Notes: generated by a model not told the origin, from the sequence alone. A stretch of DNA of 64,000 nucleotides from Pomphorhynchus laevis (GCA_012934845.2 WNNJ02000802.1:1-64000), one strand, 5' to 3'; shown: positions 40,130 through 52,400, numbered from the stretch's first letter. Program-made: numbers and translations.

Positions 40130-41818
40130 GCGTATCTGATGCCCTAGCACGATTACCCAATTTAACCTCTCCTCTCGATCCTGTTCCAACATACATTCTA
40201 AAGTTACTAAGTGACACCATCAGCCCTTATCTCACAAGTCTCTTCAACATGTCTATCCATTTATCACACTACCCTTCGTCGTTCAAACATGCCATAGTTC
40301 GCCCATTATTAAAGAAGCATCATCTTGATCCCAGTTCCGCCTCCTCCTATAGACCAATATCAAACCTTCCGACCATCTCAAAACTTTTCAAACGTCTCAT
40401 CCTCAGACAGGTAAGCAACTACATATCATCAAATTCTATGTTTCCACCTTTTCAATCTGAATATCGACCATGACATTCTACTATTACCACATGCACAAAA
40501 CTCTCCAATGATCTACTTCTTGCTCTTGACAAACATCTAGTAAGCCTTGTAATTTCACTTGATTTACCCTCCGCCTGCGATGTAGTTGATCACACTATAC
40601 TTCTCTCATGTCTCAGACAACGTTACTGCTTCTCGTCTCATGTCATTTCTTGGTTCAAATCTACCTCTCAAATCGCTCTATTCACGTAATCTCCAACTCC
40701 AACTCTTCTGCGCCGGTTCCTCTCAGCTGCGGTGTACCACAAGGATCTGTTCTAGGGCCGTTTCTTTTCACCCTTCTTCTTGGTGATTTATCTTCCATCG
40801 TGGTCCCTTTCGGCTTTGAAGTTATTCAGTACGCTGACGATATAGTAATCTATGCATCATGCACACTTACATCTGCATCCAACCTCGATTCCGATGCATC
40901 GTCTTGCCTCTCTGCTATTCACGCATATCTTTGTTCAATCCGTATGTTTTTAAACAACGAGAAATCTAACATGATGTGGATAACACCGCGCCACTCTTAC
41001 ACCCTCGATTTTCCAGTATGCATACACAATTTCCGTCTACCAGAAGTGACTATCATGACAATCCTCGGTGTCCCTTTTGACAATAATCTCTCGTTTCTGC
41101 CTTTCATTCGTAGCAAGATCAGTTCATGCTCCCTCATCCTCCGTGACATCCGAAGTGTACGTAGAAACCTCGACGTCAAATCGACAGCTATTTTAATCTC
41201 CAGCGTTTTCATGCCTCGTCTAGAATATTGCTTAGGTCTTCTTCGTAAACTGTCCAGCATTTCAATTTAACTATTTACAAAGGATTCTGTACATGGCTGC
41301 TAGAGTCATCTTCCGCCTTCGCAAGTATGACCACATCTCCAACACCCTCCGCATCCTTAACTGTCTCGACATTCCTAGCCGCATAACCTCTCAAATTCTC
41401 ACACTTGCATGGCGAATCAAATTCCAGCACAACCCTTCTTATCTATATCTTCCTGATGGTGCATCTTATATGACGACTGGTCTCTCCATAAGAAGTCATC
41501 GCTCCTACTCGCTTTTCGTCCCCCGTCACAACGGTAATCACGGATATCGTGCGTTCACCATCGCTGCACCACACCTTTGGAACAAACTTCCTCGTGACGC
41601 AAAATCATTGACGTAGCTTAAATACTTCAAAACTTCCTTGATCGCCTTACTTCTCGCAAACGAACTAAAATAACACTTTCAGCCGCAATCCATTCAATAA
41701 CTATACATACAAGTTCAAATATTCATCGGACATAAACTTGTCTTTTAATTTTTATAGTGGGCCTGTAAATGGTTCTATTCACCACAAAGGCCACTCTAAA
41801 TAAATTCTATTCTATTCT
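40130..41818 (+). mobile_element. CR1-like LINE, 5'-truncated, nearly complete RT
   Basis: RT blocks run from IVRPLLKKHHLDPSSASSYR and PISNLPTISKLFKRLI through GVPQGSVLGPFLFTLLL and IQYADDIVIYAS (YADD intact) to LGVPFDNNLSF and MPRLEYCLG. The last part (41293-41616) reads RKYDHISNTL, then APHLWNKLPRD. At least three frameshifts or stops split it. The 3' end folds as GTGGGCCT...AGGCCAC and finishes in tandem ATTCT repeats (to about 41818), as CR1 elements do. It differs from the subfamily at 13790 and 19220 in its 3' end. Confidence 0.85.
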
Positions 41819-42872
41819 AAAACATTTAAAAAATATATAGTACGACAATTACGTATATTTTATTTAAAAATAATAATTTATAGCCACATATATCGACAAA
41901 GTTAGTTTTATAGTTTATTTGATTGTGCTATAATAATAAATCTATTTTTTGCTGACCATCACTTACGAACGTGAACTTTGGTAATTATCCCTAAAGAATA
42001 AGATGTCAGATACAAACAAGCGAAATACGTTTCATCTAATGCAAGACCGGGTCAATTTTAGAGATATGATATATAATGGTCACACGTGATGAGTTTACAA
42101 ATGACTAAATCCCACATTTCACAAAAAATTTGAGACTATTATTTCTTGCAACGTGAATAATTCTGTTTAATACGCCATGTAAGTATACTGATAGGTACTT
42201 ATATAATTGACACTATTGGTGATCGTAGTAGCAGAACCCTATCTCTGAATGACTGTTCATTCCTTGTAATAATACCTAAACTTTATTGCATATACTTGTT
42301 AATATTTATCTTAAAATTCTGTTTTTTTTGTAAAAATAAAAAATGTGCGCAATGAACAGCTGTATATTTTTTCATTATTTCAAAATTGTTGCGGTTAAAT
42401 TAAAATTATATAAGTAAGAAATTAAAAAATTAATTTTTGCTGATCAAGTAATACCTACAAATCGATTTTACTATTGAGTACATACGGCTCTAATATAACG
42501 TCGAACTCTACATTAAAGAGACTGCTTACAAGAAATATTATTAAAGAAATTTGTAATAAATGAATTAATAATAATTAATAATAATGAATAATTAATAATT
42601 AAGAATGATGTTAGCAGTGATAGTTGATTTTTTCTAACCTATTGTATGACAAATTTCATTCTTTCTAGTATAAGTATTTTACGACTTTAAATCAGGAACT
42701 GACAAAAATATATACAACTCGGTTTTACGTTTGAATTCTCGGAATTGTTATCCTGCAATTCAGGATGACGTTTTTAAAATACAAATGATGAATATGGTCC
42801 CCACCGTAATAGGGTAAGTCTTAATAAAATGGTAAAGATCAAGTAATCATATCAATTAATATTAGTAGCCTC

Positions 42873-42874
<2 letters not shown>
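41819..42874. other. No gene recognised
   Basis: AT-rich, without recognisable coding or repeat content. Confidence 0.5.

Positions 42875-42929
<55 letters not shown>
42875..42929. repeat. (AT)n microsatellite, about 27 units
   Basis: Uninterrupted alternating A and T. It lies at the 5' side of the SINE-like element that follows. Confidence 0.95.
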
Positions 42930-42933
<4 letters not shown>

Positions 42934-43117
42934 AAGAGCTGAATGGTTCACACTGTTCTCCGGGAGCTTACAAGCTACAGTTGTATAATCAAGAATTTTG
43001 CCAAAAACCGGAGTTCGATTACAAGCAGAGCAGACTTCGTTATCACTCCTGGACGATCTGATAATAGCCGGCAGCACTCATCAGTAGGGTGAACTACCAT
43101 CAGTCGTTTCGGCTGCC
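42930..43117. repeat. SINE-like element with B box and hammerhead-like core
   Basis: On the plus strand GGAGTTCGATTAC (about 43010) resembles a pol III B box. On the minus strand, CTGATGA (43078-43084) is followed by G-T-GCTGCC, and GGCAGC-C (43111-43117) precedes GAAAC (43106-43110): a six-pair helix plus the standard G-C pair next to the core. But GAAAC comes 5' of CTGATGA, separated by 21 nt. A full fold was not found. Confidence 0.4.
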
Positions 43118-43130
43118 TTGTGATTTTATA

Positions 43131-43244
43131 TATCAGTGTAGATGCTGCCTTGTAATTATATATATATAATTTTAAATCAGATTATGTAATTTTAAATCAG
43201 ATTGTATGTATAATTTTGAATCAAATTGGCAACATCTACACTGA
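43131..43244. repeat. Inverted repeat, ~18-bp arms
   Basis: ATCAGTGTAGATG (near 43132) pairs with CATCTACACTGAT (near 43230), 80-odd bp apart. A third related block (AAATCAGTGTAGG) follows at 43256. TTTAAATCAGATT repeats lie inside. Possibly a small non-autonomous DNA element. Confidence 0.5.
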
Positions 43245-43520
43245 TTTAAGGATTTAAATCAGTGTAGGTTTATAGAACGACAAGCTGTGAAGTCTTCTTG
43301 TGGAATTCCTGATCGAATCACGGTCGAAATGTAAAAAACATGGCAATAAAATAATAACAATTGAAATATCATCTCTATGACTTCTATGACGGCCATTTTA
43401 TAATGGTAATTTTGCCTTATTAAATAAGGTGATACAAACAAGATGGCACTTAATTGGATATATAGTTTTTGGTATAGTATGTGTCAAGTACTAAATGAGC
43501 GTTTTTAATATTTTAACATA

Positions 43521-43700
43521 GGACGCTCCCCGTAGCAAAGCCTAAGGTTTATCAAGCTCCTCGTTTATCCAGTATAGTCCGCCTCGACTGGACTCTTTGG
43601 GGGGAGGGGAGGAGTAAAAGACCCCGGGTGGTTTAGTCGCAAGGCGGCGTGTTGGATTGGCTGGAGGGCTCAGATCCCGCTGGACCTGATACCATGAAGA
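43521..43700 (+). mobile_element. 3' end fragment of LINE-A
   Basis: Matches the last ~180 bp of LINE-A copy 1, including GGTGGTTTAGTCG, GTGTTGGATTGGCTGGAGG and GGACCTGAT at its end. No coding capacity left. Confidence 0.8.
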
Positions 43701-43844
43701 TAGATTGAAGACTTCAAACAAACTGAATTAAGAAGATATTTCTGACATATTTTTTGTTATTCGTTTTTTTTAACTGACATTTATCCTCATGTATTATTTT
43801 TTTAAGAAAATCTTTATTTATTTAAATATTTAACTAATTATACT

Positions 43845-44025
43845 TACATTTTACGATGATAGAGTTGACGTTCAGATTGTATAACCGTGCAAGGGGAACA
43901 TTTGAACCTTTATAAAGTACTTCCTGATATGTGTGCTTTGTTCCTATGGCCCTATCATCATATGATACACCTTCATTCACATATAAAAACATTGAATTAT
44001 ATCGTATCTTGATGATGATGGACAC
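43845..44025 (-). other. Exon-like open frame, unidentified
   Basis: About 60 codons (contains YNSMFLYVNEGVSYDDRAI and YQEVLYKGSNVPLARL) end at a strong donor (GTAAGTAT) on the minus strand. The acceptor side (CAACCTAG) lacks a pyrimidine tract. I recognise no family and found no partner exon. Confidence 0.25.
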
Positions 44026-44049
44026 GCTAGGTTGTTTCCTCATCACTTA

Positions 44050-45421
44050 CTTTGTTCTTCTTTTGCTGAATAATGGTATCTTTTTAAGTTTTTCAAAAAT
44101 GTAACGACAACAATGCAATATAAAATTTAAATACTCATCGATGACTGCTCTCGTTGACAAGTCAGTGTCATTTAAGCAATTTAAGAAGCAGGCAAAAAGC
44201 CTAACTTTCTGTTGGGAGCACAGAGCTATAGACGAAATTCAATTTCACTATAAATTAAAATTGCGCAATTTCGTTGTAATTGTTAGTGCGTTTCTGAAAC
44301 TGCAGCAATAGAATATATGCACACATGCAAGGCCTTCTACATTATATATTTGACAGAGCAGCATTCGTATAAATGCTGTTCATAACGATACAGTTATATT
44401 CCAGACATTACGAAGGATACGTATATATGTAATTAAAATGGCATGTTCTTCAATTGCTATGTTTTTCTAGATCTAGTCTTTTGGATCGCAATTTGTCTGA
44501 CAGTAACCAAAATCGCAATTGCAGACATTAAAACAACATACAATCTCAAACCGCTTCACAGACAAAGCTTAGTGATGATATTTACAGTGTTGTTCACGCT
44601 GTTCAAACCTGTGCAAAAAATTAATAAAACAAGAATTTTGACATTAAAATTATAATAAATTTTGACATTTCTAACGAAAAATGCACTTGAATATGTGAGT
44701 ATGATGTACTTGAATATGTAAGATGAATACGTTGCTTTTACAGCTGAGTTAATTTTGGCTAAATATTTATTGAGTAAAAGGATTCTGTCAATTCACGAAT
44801 CTTTGAAATCTGCCGAATTTCTTAAAAATTAACAATTAAATAAATTGTTATTTAATATTTACTTTAACATTACGCTGTTCAGATATTTATATATATAAAC
44901 TTTAACTGCGTTATTTTATACATTAAAAGACATTTAAGTATCTTCCAAGGTTAGCTATAGCATTCAAATTGGATAACCTTGACAAAACTCACGATAATGG
45001 AATAGATATTTAACAGCCTTGATTAAAAATGTTGACTAACGCTTTTAATTTACTGTTACAACACGGTTTCGAGTTATTTATGTGATCACTGGTCACATTT
45101 ATAATTTTTATCACCTCATTCTGTTTACCACCTTTTAAAAATAGGATATACTTTGTTTTAAATAGTTGATACTGATCCATTATTGATAAAAAATTATTAT
45201 TAAAGCTGGATCAAAGTTATCTCATAATTGTTGGAGCTGATCCATCTCAAATAATTGAATAATAGGAATACATTAATTTTTCAAATATTTGCTTGTCAGA
45301 TTAACTAAACATAAATTTGTGTGGAGTATACTAAAATCAATTTTTAAATTCATTTCACAAATGAACTGCTACAACATAATGTAAATAAATTGCCATATGA
45401 TATGAGTGTTAGATGTATATA
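44050..45421. other. No gene recognised
   Basis: A 70-codon frame at 44443-44655 (+) is hydrophobic at its start but has no recognisable domain. The rest is AT-rich. Confidence 0.4.
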
Positions 45422-45485
45422 TCGTTTGTTCATGTCTATATTGTTTGGGGACTACAAGTCGCAAACGATATAGACATGAACGAAA
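45422..45485. repeat. Inverted repeat, ~25-bp arms
   Basis: The arm TGTTCATGTCTATATTGTTT pairs with AAACGATATAGACATGAACG across a short loop, with three mismatches. Confidence 0.7.
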
Positions 45486-45721
45486 TGCAGATTTGCTCAA
45501 GGAACTGTATTCTTATGTGCTTACTGTGAACTATCACGGTTCCGATATTAATTCAGCGCATTTATATTGTTTAACTATGTGAGAATTGTGTTAATACATT
45601 TATAAAAAATTAATTAATTAATTTAATTAATTAATAAATTTAATTAATAACTTCATTAAAATTTAAATTTTAACGGTTCACTCTTATTTTAATCGTCATA
45701 CACAAATTTTTCGTATAATTA

Positions 45722-47374
45722 CAGTCCGACCTTGATTTTCGGGCTTTATTTTAAAAAAGTGCCCCAAAATAAAAGTTTTTGAGATAACGAGGTTTTTAAT
45801 TTTGTTTATTAGATAAATTGATTTGCTTAGAATAGTGGTATAACAACTATAGCTTATAACAATAGATCAATATAAACAGTGTTTTGTGTTTAACTTAATA
45901 ACAGCAGCTGAATTTCTTCTTTTTTTTTAATTTTATGCAATCCGTGATTTTATTCCCATATCAGTATTTTTCTTCCATTCCCCTACTATTTTAATTTTAA
46001 TGAGCATCAACTCCTTAAGCTTATCTGCGATAGAAAATATATATAAAATGGGCAAAAGCCGATTTCATTAAATCTTTTGGATCTTCATAATGTCGAGATT
46101 TATTTCTTTTTTTAGCAGGAGTGCATAAATCAAGTTTTTCTTTCAATACCTTTTTAATGCAGTTCTTAATTGTTTATCTTGTAATATTGTTCCAAGCTAT
46201 AGGACTCAATATTTTTGCATTTTTATATTGATTGACTTGAAACCATTTAATTTCTCTCCTAAAATGTCATATAATCGATTGAATTATGACTACATTAAAA
46301 TAATGATTTTTAAAAGACTTTATAATACCCATATCTAAGGGTTGAACAAAATAAGTTGTGTTTTTGGATAAAAACATGAGCTCTACATTTTATTCAGTTC
46401 AACACAACGATGAGATAATGTGTTATTCAACAACAAAAGAATCTTTTTATTTGCAGAAACATTTTTTGATTTGGTTCTTTTAGATAGTTCTGAAAGAGAT
46501 CTCTTTTCATCAATGCTTTTGAAGAATGCGAATATTGAACGCATATTTCCTCATGACAGAAAACTTTCAGGGTTCTAGGTTATTTAAAATGACAGATTAT
46601 TAGAGGATTTAGCCTTTATCCAGCCATTCTAAATGTCGGCATAATTGTTATGCGCGTCTTATTTCATTAAATGTCCTTACATTCGTAGTTTTATGTAAAA
46701 AATTCAGTGGTAAGTTTTTATAATACAGGCGGTCTCGTCAAAATTAAATACATCTTCTTTGCATTTTTGTAAAGCTTGGTTTAATTTATCTTTAAAATCA
46801 GGTAGAATACTTTTTTATCTGCGGATTTTGATTATTCGTGATATTTTTTAAGCATAAGTTATGTTTTTAAGTTTTCTAGCCAACCATTAGGTGCGTTAAA
46901 ATTACTTAACCCTAATTTAGTAAAAAGGTTTAGGGCTATGGATTTGATAACTGTATTATTGCGTGGAACACCGATTTCTCTGAACATTTTATTAGACTTC
47001 AAAGCATTTGTTATTTATTGTAGCAAATTCGTTAGCGGGGATACTATTTTTTACTTCATCGCTAGGTTTTATCTCTTCTTTGTTATTTGTTTTTTAATGA
47101 TATTTATAACTATTGAAACAGTCCCTTTAATTCGCTGTATTTCTTCGCAAGCTCACTTTCTGAGAATCCAGCCTTACTAAAACATTCAGCTTTAAAACTT
47201 CTTTATTCTTCGGTAAGTTTTTCATCAGAGTAAATTAAAAAAATATTTGACCCAAAATCGAGGTTTTAAGTTTTTCATTGATTTAAACGTAAAATATAAA
47301 AAAATAAAAAAGTGCCCTAAACTCGAAATTTTTGATTAGGGTGAGGTGCCCCACTGCCGAGAGGAACCATACTG
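45722..47374 (-). mobile_element. pogo/Tigger-type DNA transposon, decayed
   Basis: Starts CAGTCCGACC after a TA and ends ...CATACTG, the end bases of the pogo/Tigger group. Both ends carry an AAAAAGTGCCC block. On the minus strand, DDE transposase pieces are readable: KILLLLNNTLSHRC (DNA-SH motif with D replaced by N), then a region equivalent to PL-G-IKSFK and, near 46270, DILGEKLNGFK. Further upstream is FSKAGFSESELAKKYSEL of the N-terminal helix-turn-helix part. Many stops and shifts; no intact frame. The 3' flank is AA rather than TA, so the target duplication has decayed. Confidence 0.75.
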
Positions 47375-47464
47375 AATCAAATGACATTCAAGAATAACGA
47401 TATTCTTAATTTTTTCGACTAATTTCTAAAACTTTGTAATTTATTATGCTCTGTATTCAAATAT

Positions 47465-47690
47465 ATATTTAATAGGCAACAAATTTCACGAATATTATGT
47501 ATATTGTAAATTTATATATGCCCACTTTACGATATAAGTTGAAAATCATTTTAATTCGTGCATTTCATGCTCGTATCTAGATATATAGTTTATTTATCAT
47601 TAATATTACTTTTATTAAGAATTAGGCTATCTAAATAATTTGTGTAATAGTTGAATAAAAATTATTAGTTTTGGCTACACATAATGTATT
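47465..47690 (-). mobile_element. PLE RT fragment, old
   Basis: The reverse complement aligns with the RT segment VYLDMNIKLTL...NLYRKDD and the preceding SISEHIYPESLILN codons of the PLE family, with many substitutions. No open frame. Confidence 0.55.
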
Positions 47691-47734
47691 TGAGTACATT
47701 ATTACATCATCAATATAATTTATAGCTCTACTGG

Positions 47735-47885
47735 ATATTTAGCCTCATTGGTAAAACGTTACACCATCGATTGAAAGGACTTGAGTTTAAATCTGAAAGT
47801 GTAACTAAAGTTCAAAAAGCAACAACATCGGTAGTATTATCTTCTGGTGTGTCCAATTGCACCGCGGCAGCGGACGAAACAATAC
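47735..47885 (+). repeat. tRNA-derived SINE
   Basis: A box TAGCCTCATTGGT (47740-47752) and a degenerate B box GAGTTTAAATCT (47783-47795) stand 30 bp apart, as in tRNA-derived SINEs. A GC-rich tail (CACCGCGGCAGCGGACGAAAC) and a T-rich end follow. A related tail (ATGGACGAAACAATA) is at about 52418, before RZ1 copy 2. Confidence 0.55.
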
Positions 47886-48496
47886 TTATATTTTAAGTTA
47901 AAAGTTAGCATGTTGTGAGTCAATGTGCATGATGCAATTGAATCATGGAGAATATTATAGCCGATTTCAAATGAGAAATCGCCTAGTGTATATATTAATG
48001 CATATTATTTGTATATTATATAACGCTCTAATACATTAGTACATTTATGAATATTAGTGATTATAGAATTCATGATATTTATAGTATAGATACTTTTTAT
48101 ATTTTTATCTGACCATTGTATTTTAGTCAGCCCCTATAATCGTTATACGATATCACCTTCTAAATATAAATTTGCGTGAAGTCAATCTAAAATAAAATTT
48201 TACATGAACATTTCAAATCACAAACGAACTGTTTACTCATTTACTCCGAAAAATATTCTACTTAGTTTATATAGCAGCTATATAAGATTTGAGGCAGAAA
48301 GAATTACAACCGACATTCACGTCAAAATCATGTTCAGTATTAGTTACAAAATTTAAAGTTATCATATCCGTAAAGCTCGAGGTAAATCACCTGCTCTCAT
48401 TAGTTGAAAAATGTCTATGTTGAGCTGGCTTGGGCATGTACTGAGAATGACATAAATTGTCGAAACGGAAGTGCTCGTGGTTTTTACTAAATTATC

Positions 48497-48741
48497 AAAA
48501 TTGAAATGGCAAGACGCCCCGCCCCGCATGAGGTAGAAAATTTATTGAATTTTTGATTCCAGTTTGGAATCATCATCAGAAATTGTAAGTAGTTACTGAT
48601 CAAAAAATATAAAACTAGTTTAACTAGTTTAAATATTCTCGATCAGTAACTACTTACAATTTCTGATGATGATTCTAAACTGGAATCAAAAATTCAATAA
48701 ATTTTCTACCTCATGCGGGGCGTCTTGCCATTTCAATCTTG
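48497..48741. repeat. Long inverted repeat, ~100-bp arms
   Basis: 48497-48602 and 48641-48741 are near-perfect reverse complements (one 5-bp length difference in the GCCCC run) around a 38-nt AT-rich loop. Each arm holds the string CTGATGATGATTC followed by AAACTGGAATC (left arm on minus, right arm on plus). This resembles a hammerhead core plus a 7-bp stem II, with AAAA where GAAAC is expected. Confidence 0.85.
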
Positions 48742-49397
48742 ATGACATAAATTGTCGCTCATAAAGTGTTCCAGACACATCATACTTGATCATATAGAAA
48801 GGATGTGCTACAGATCATATATACTATATTCCTTAAATCGCGCTTGATCGACCTTTGTTATTCGAAAAAATCGTGTTCTACAATTACACGTCAAAATACT
48901 AGGTACTTTCGTGTTTGTTTTGTCTCCGCAATCGTATACCAACACGAACAAATGATTTATTTAATTTTTATTTTAATATCAGGGCAATGTTGTTGAAATT
49001 AATTACTCTCAAAACAACAAAAATTTATATCCGCTTTATGTCTAAACTATTTGCAGATTTGCTTCTTTGTTAAACGATAACTTATTTAAGTAGCTTGATG
49101 CTACTAATCTTTTAAGCATTTATGCTGTTTTCATAAATTTCCGAAATGTTCGTTTATTAGACAATAGCGCACCACATAGGAAAACATAGACAGACAAGCA
49201 TTGTTTTTGAATAGCGAGAAAGTACGCATGTCATAAGCTTCAACAAGCTCATGTCATTTTAAAGAAAATTAATTGTTTTAAAATTAAAAAAAGTCATCTT
49301 ACAATTCGATAAATGGAAAACAGTGTTAGACAGTAATAATGCGATTGTTAAACACTCTACTACTAATAATTCTTTGTCAATCAAGTTTGTAAGCATT

Positions 49398-49442
49398 TCA
49401 TTGTTCCATTTTTGGAATGAGGTCATTCCAATATGACTGAAG
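49398..49442 (-). CDS. SNX1/2-like, last exon
   Basis: 15 codons after acceptor TATCTGTTCTAG: LQSYWNDLIPKMEQ and TGA. It matches the SNX1/2 C-terminal pattern with YW then a LP-x-x motif. Phase 0, as required by the previous exon. Confidence 0.8.
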   Translation of the reverse strand, partial: LQSYWNDLIPKMEQ

Positions 49443-52400
49443 CTAGAACAGATATTAGTCGAAAATCATAATTTTGTTTGAAAATTCGATTAACGATCAA
49501 TAACGCGAGCATTTTAGACACTCAGCAATTAGCGTAAAAATAAGAAAAGCCAAGTAACTAAAAATTAAAATCACTTATCATCAATGTTGAAAACGGTAAA
49601 ATATATACAAACAACCAGCTTTTCCCGTAGAATAATACATTCATCGTATTCCTCAAGACTTTGACTCACTAAAATATGATTAATTTATTTACATAATTAA
49701 TTTATTTGACGGAATTCTTCATTCATGAGTGTTGGTGTTCAAGTTCATCTGATTTTTGAACATCTGATTTAAATTTGATTATTTGTAGACAATTGCTTAG
49801 ATAAAATATTTTAGCGATTAAGCCTAGTTGCTTTTGGTTTTAAACTTGAATTTAATATCAGAACTATTTGATAATCAATCAGAATTGTAACTGTACAGTT
49901 GTGATTGTGGAAAGACCAAACCCGAAAGCGTTTAACAAATAATATGATGTTGATAATTTAATTTAAGATCTTCTATATATGTAATGAAATGTCGTGATGC
50001 TATTGTCCAGAATTCATATCAAGATAAAGGAGATATGGTAAATTACAATTATATACGGTATATAATTTGGTAAATTATACTTTATTGTATAAATAATTGC
50101 TTAGCAATATCTATAACGGTACGCAATGTAAATATTACTTAGCAGTATCAAATTATAATTTACTGATTTAAGAAGCCACAATTCAACTAACATACCACAA
50201 ACGTACCAGATGAGAAAACTTTCAGGCATAACAACACTAGTATCGAAAATTAAACAATTTTATAGCTTAAATAATAAAATTTCGACATTGTAAAAAATAA
50301 GCAGATAAGTTGATAGCTCGACAACTCAGATATGGACTTTTTACACTTTTTACTTAAATTCCCAACGATAAACTATCGTTAGATAGTTTACAATATGTTT
50401 ATGTAGTGTACAAGCATGATCAAAAACCACTAAATGATTTTTTTCTATCAAACTTGAATTAATCCAGCTTTCTGAAATTCATCAAGAAACATACACATTT
50501 CTGGATACATCAATCTACCTCGTTGAAACTAGTTGGTTTAATAAGTCTTTTTAAAAATAAAAAATTATCCCCGAATATACATGTAAAAAGCGCACGTCCC
50601 ATGCATTAAATTAAGAAAATTAATAGTCATTGAGATGCAATAATTCTACGGATTTATAAAAAAGAATTCGTCGCGTTGTTAACCAAAAATAAAACGCGAA
50701 TTCAACTTAAAGGGGTATATTTTAGGTAAGATTCGTGCGATCATTAGAAAGCACAATGTGAATAAAAACATTTGCTTCGATAAAAACGTAGTGATCCGTT
50801 TTTCGTAGTGCTAAAATTGTTTGTATCGGTGCATCTCTAGTACGTAATACTGGCCACTCTCCATGACATAAGAATTTTAATTCTCTGATCAAGCAAATGC
50901 TAATAATAAAAATCGACATTTATAAAATCGGCTATTTATAAAATCTTTTGTTTTTATATTAATATCACAATACATTTCGATGATTATTTCATTACCGTTT
51001 TCAGTAATTTAATGTATCATCTCATATAAAATCGGCTATTTATAAAAAATCTTTTGTTTTTTTTTATATTATTTCAGTAATTTAATGTATCATCTCATTT
51101 AAAGATATTCAGCATAATTTCGTTTTCAGTAATTTATTGTATCATCTCATTTCAAGATATTCAGCATAATTTCATATAAACCAATCAATTACAAATCAAA
51201 CAGTTATTGATCCAAAAAAATAAAAAAAACGTGTGCATTAAAGTTAATTTTCACTAATTCAAGTCCTTACAAGTGTGTTCATTTTAATAACTTTAAAATA
51301 AGTATACACTTAAAATCGTAGCGATCCAAAAAGAGCAAATACTCATTCATTTGGAGAAAAATAAGAAATACGTACCGTTGAATAAAATTTACGCAGTTGC
51401 TTAAAATAGGAAATAAACGCTTCCTGGAAATCATTAACGCGATATAAATCAAATCTGGACATTTCCGATTTTATCATTGCCGATACGTTATCGAAATTCT
51501 CTTTATATCTGTCTACTTTTACTTCATACTAAATTAGAAACAGAGGATATAAATTATTCATAATCTTGATAGAGAACAAAAGTAATGGTAAACCTCGATT
51601 ATTTCAAGTTCCGTCTGCGGAATCTTATCTTTGTCACCATTCAGCTCAAGCTTTAATTTTGCATTTCGCTTATCCTTCAGACTATCTTCTGCTGCACGCC
51701 ATGACATAAGAATTTGAATGCGCTGATCAAGCACTTGCTAATCACACATCATCAGTATAAATAAAAACTAAGTAAATAGCTTTAGTTGGTTGTTTGGTGA
51801 AAGCAAAAATGCACGCAGATGACAGCAGCCAACTTTTGTAACGAAAAATTCATTATTAAAAATCCGAGTGTTACTATTTTTATAAAAACAGTTTTAATTT
51901 TTAAAGTATTTATAATGCCTTCTGGCTTCGGATTAATAATGATCGTTTCAAAATACAAATCAGTAACATATTTCATAAGTTTATCTTAATAAAGCTTGAA
52001 TATTAAAACTTAAATATAATATTTTATTAAAATTTAAATATAAATATATCGGTCAGCATTAAAAATCAAACGGTAGTTGAGGGTTTGGTAGATCAAAATG
52101 TAGTCGATGTTTTAAAGTATTTAATCCACTAAAAATATATTAAGGAAAAAATATAAAAATATGAAAAAACTCAAACAATATTAAATATCGTGCATACTAT
52201 ACAATATGAAATATAATACAGCCCGTTAACTGATCGCTAAGCGATACGCCATAATAGTTAATACTTAATACTTATAAATTACGAGGTAAACGGAAATGGT
52301 AGATAATCTCTAAACACTCTTAAAATCTAAACACTATTAATGAATCTCAAAGAACAAAAATTATATAAATATACATCCTTTTGATTAGTGCGGGTGTACC

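Noticed and set aside
42862-43077. Minus-strand frame ending in alternating I and Y residues
   Set aside because: The tail is a translation of the (AT)n microsatellite; no protein domain.
46938-47180. 80-codon hydrophobic plus-strand frame as a membrane protein
   Set aside because: It is antisense to the decayed Tigger transposase.
50722-50919. 65-codon minus-strand frame as a gene
   Set aside because: It overlaps the SNX exon relic in a different frame; the meaningful frame is the one reading LLDQRIKILMSW.
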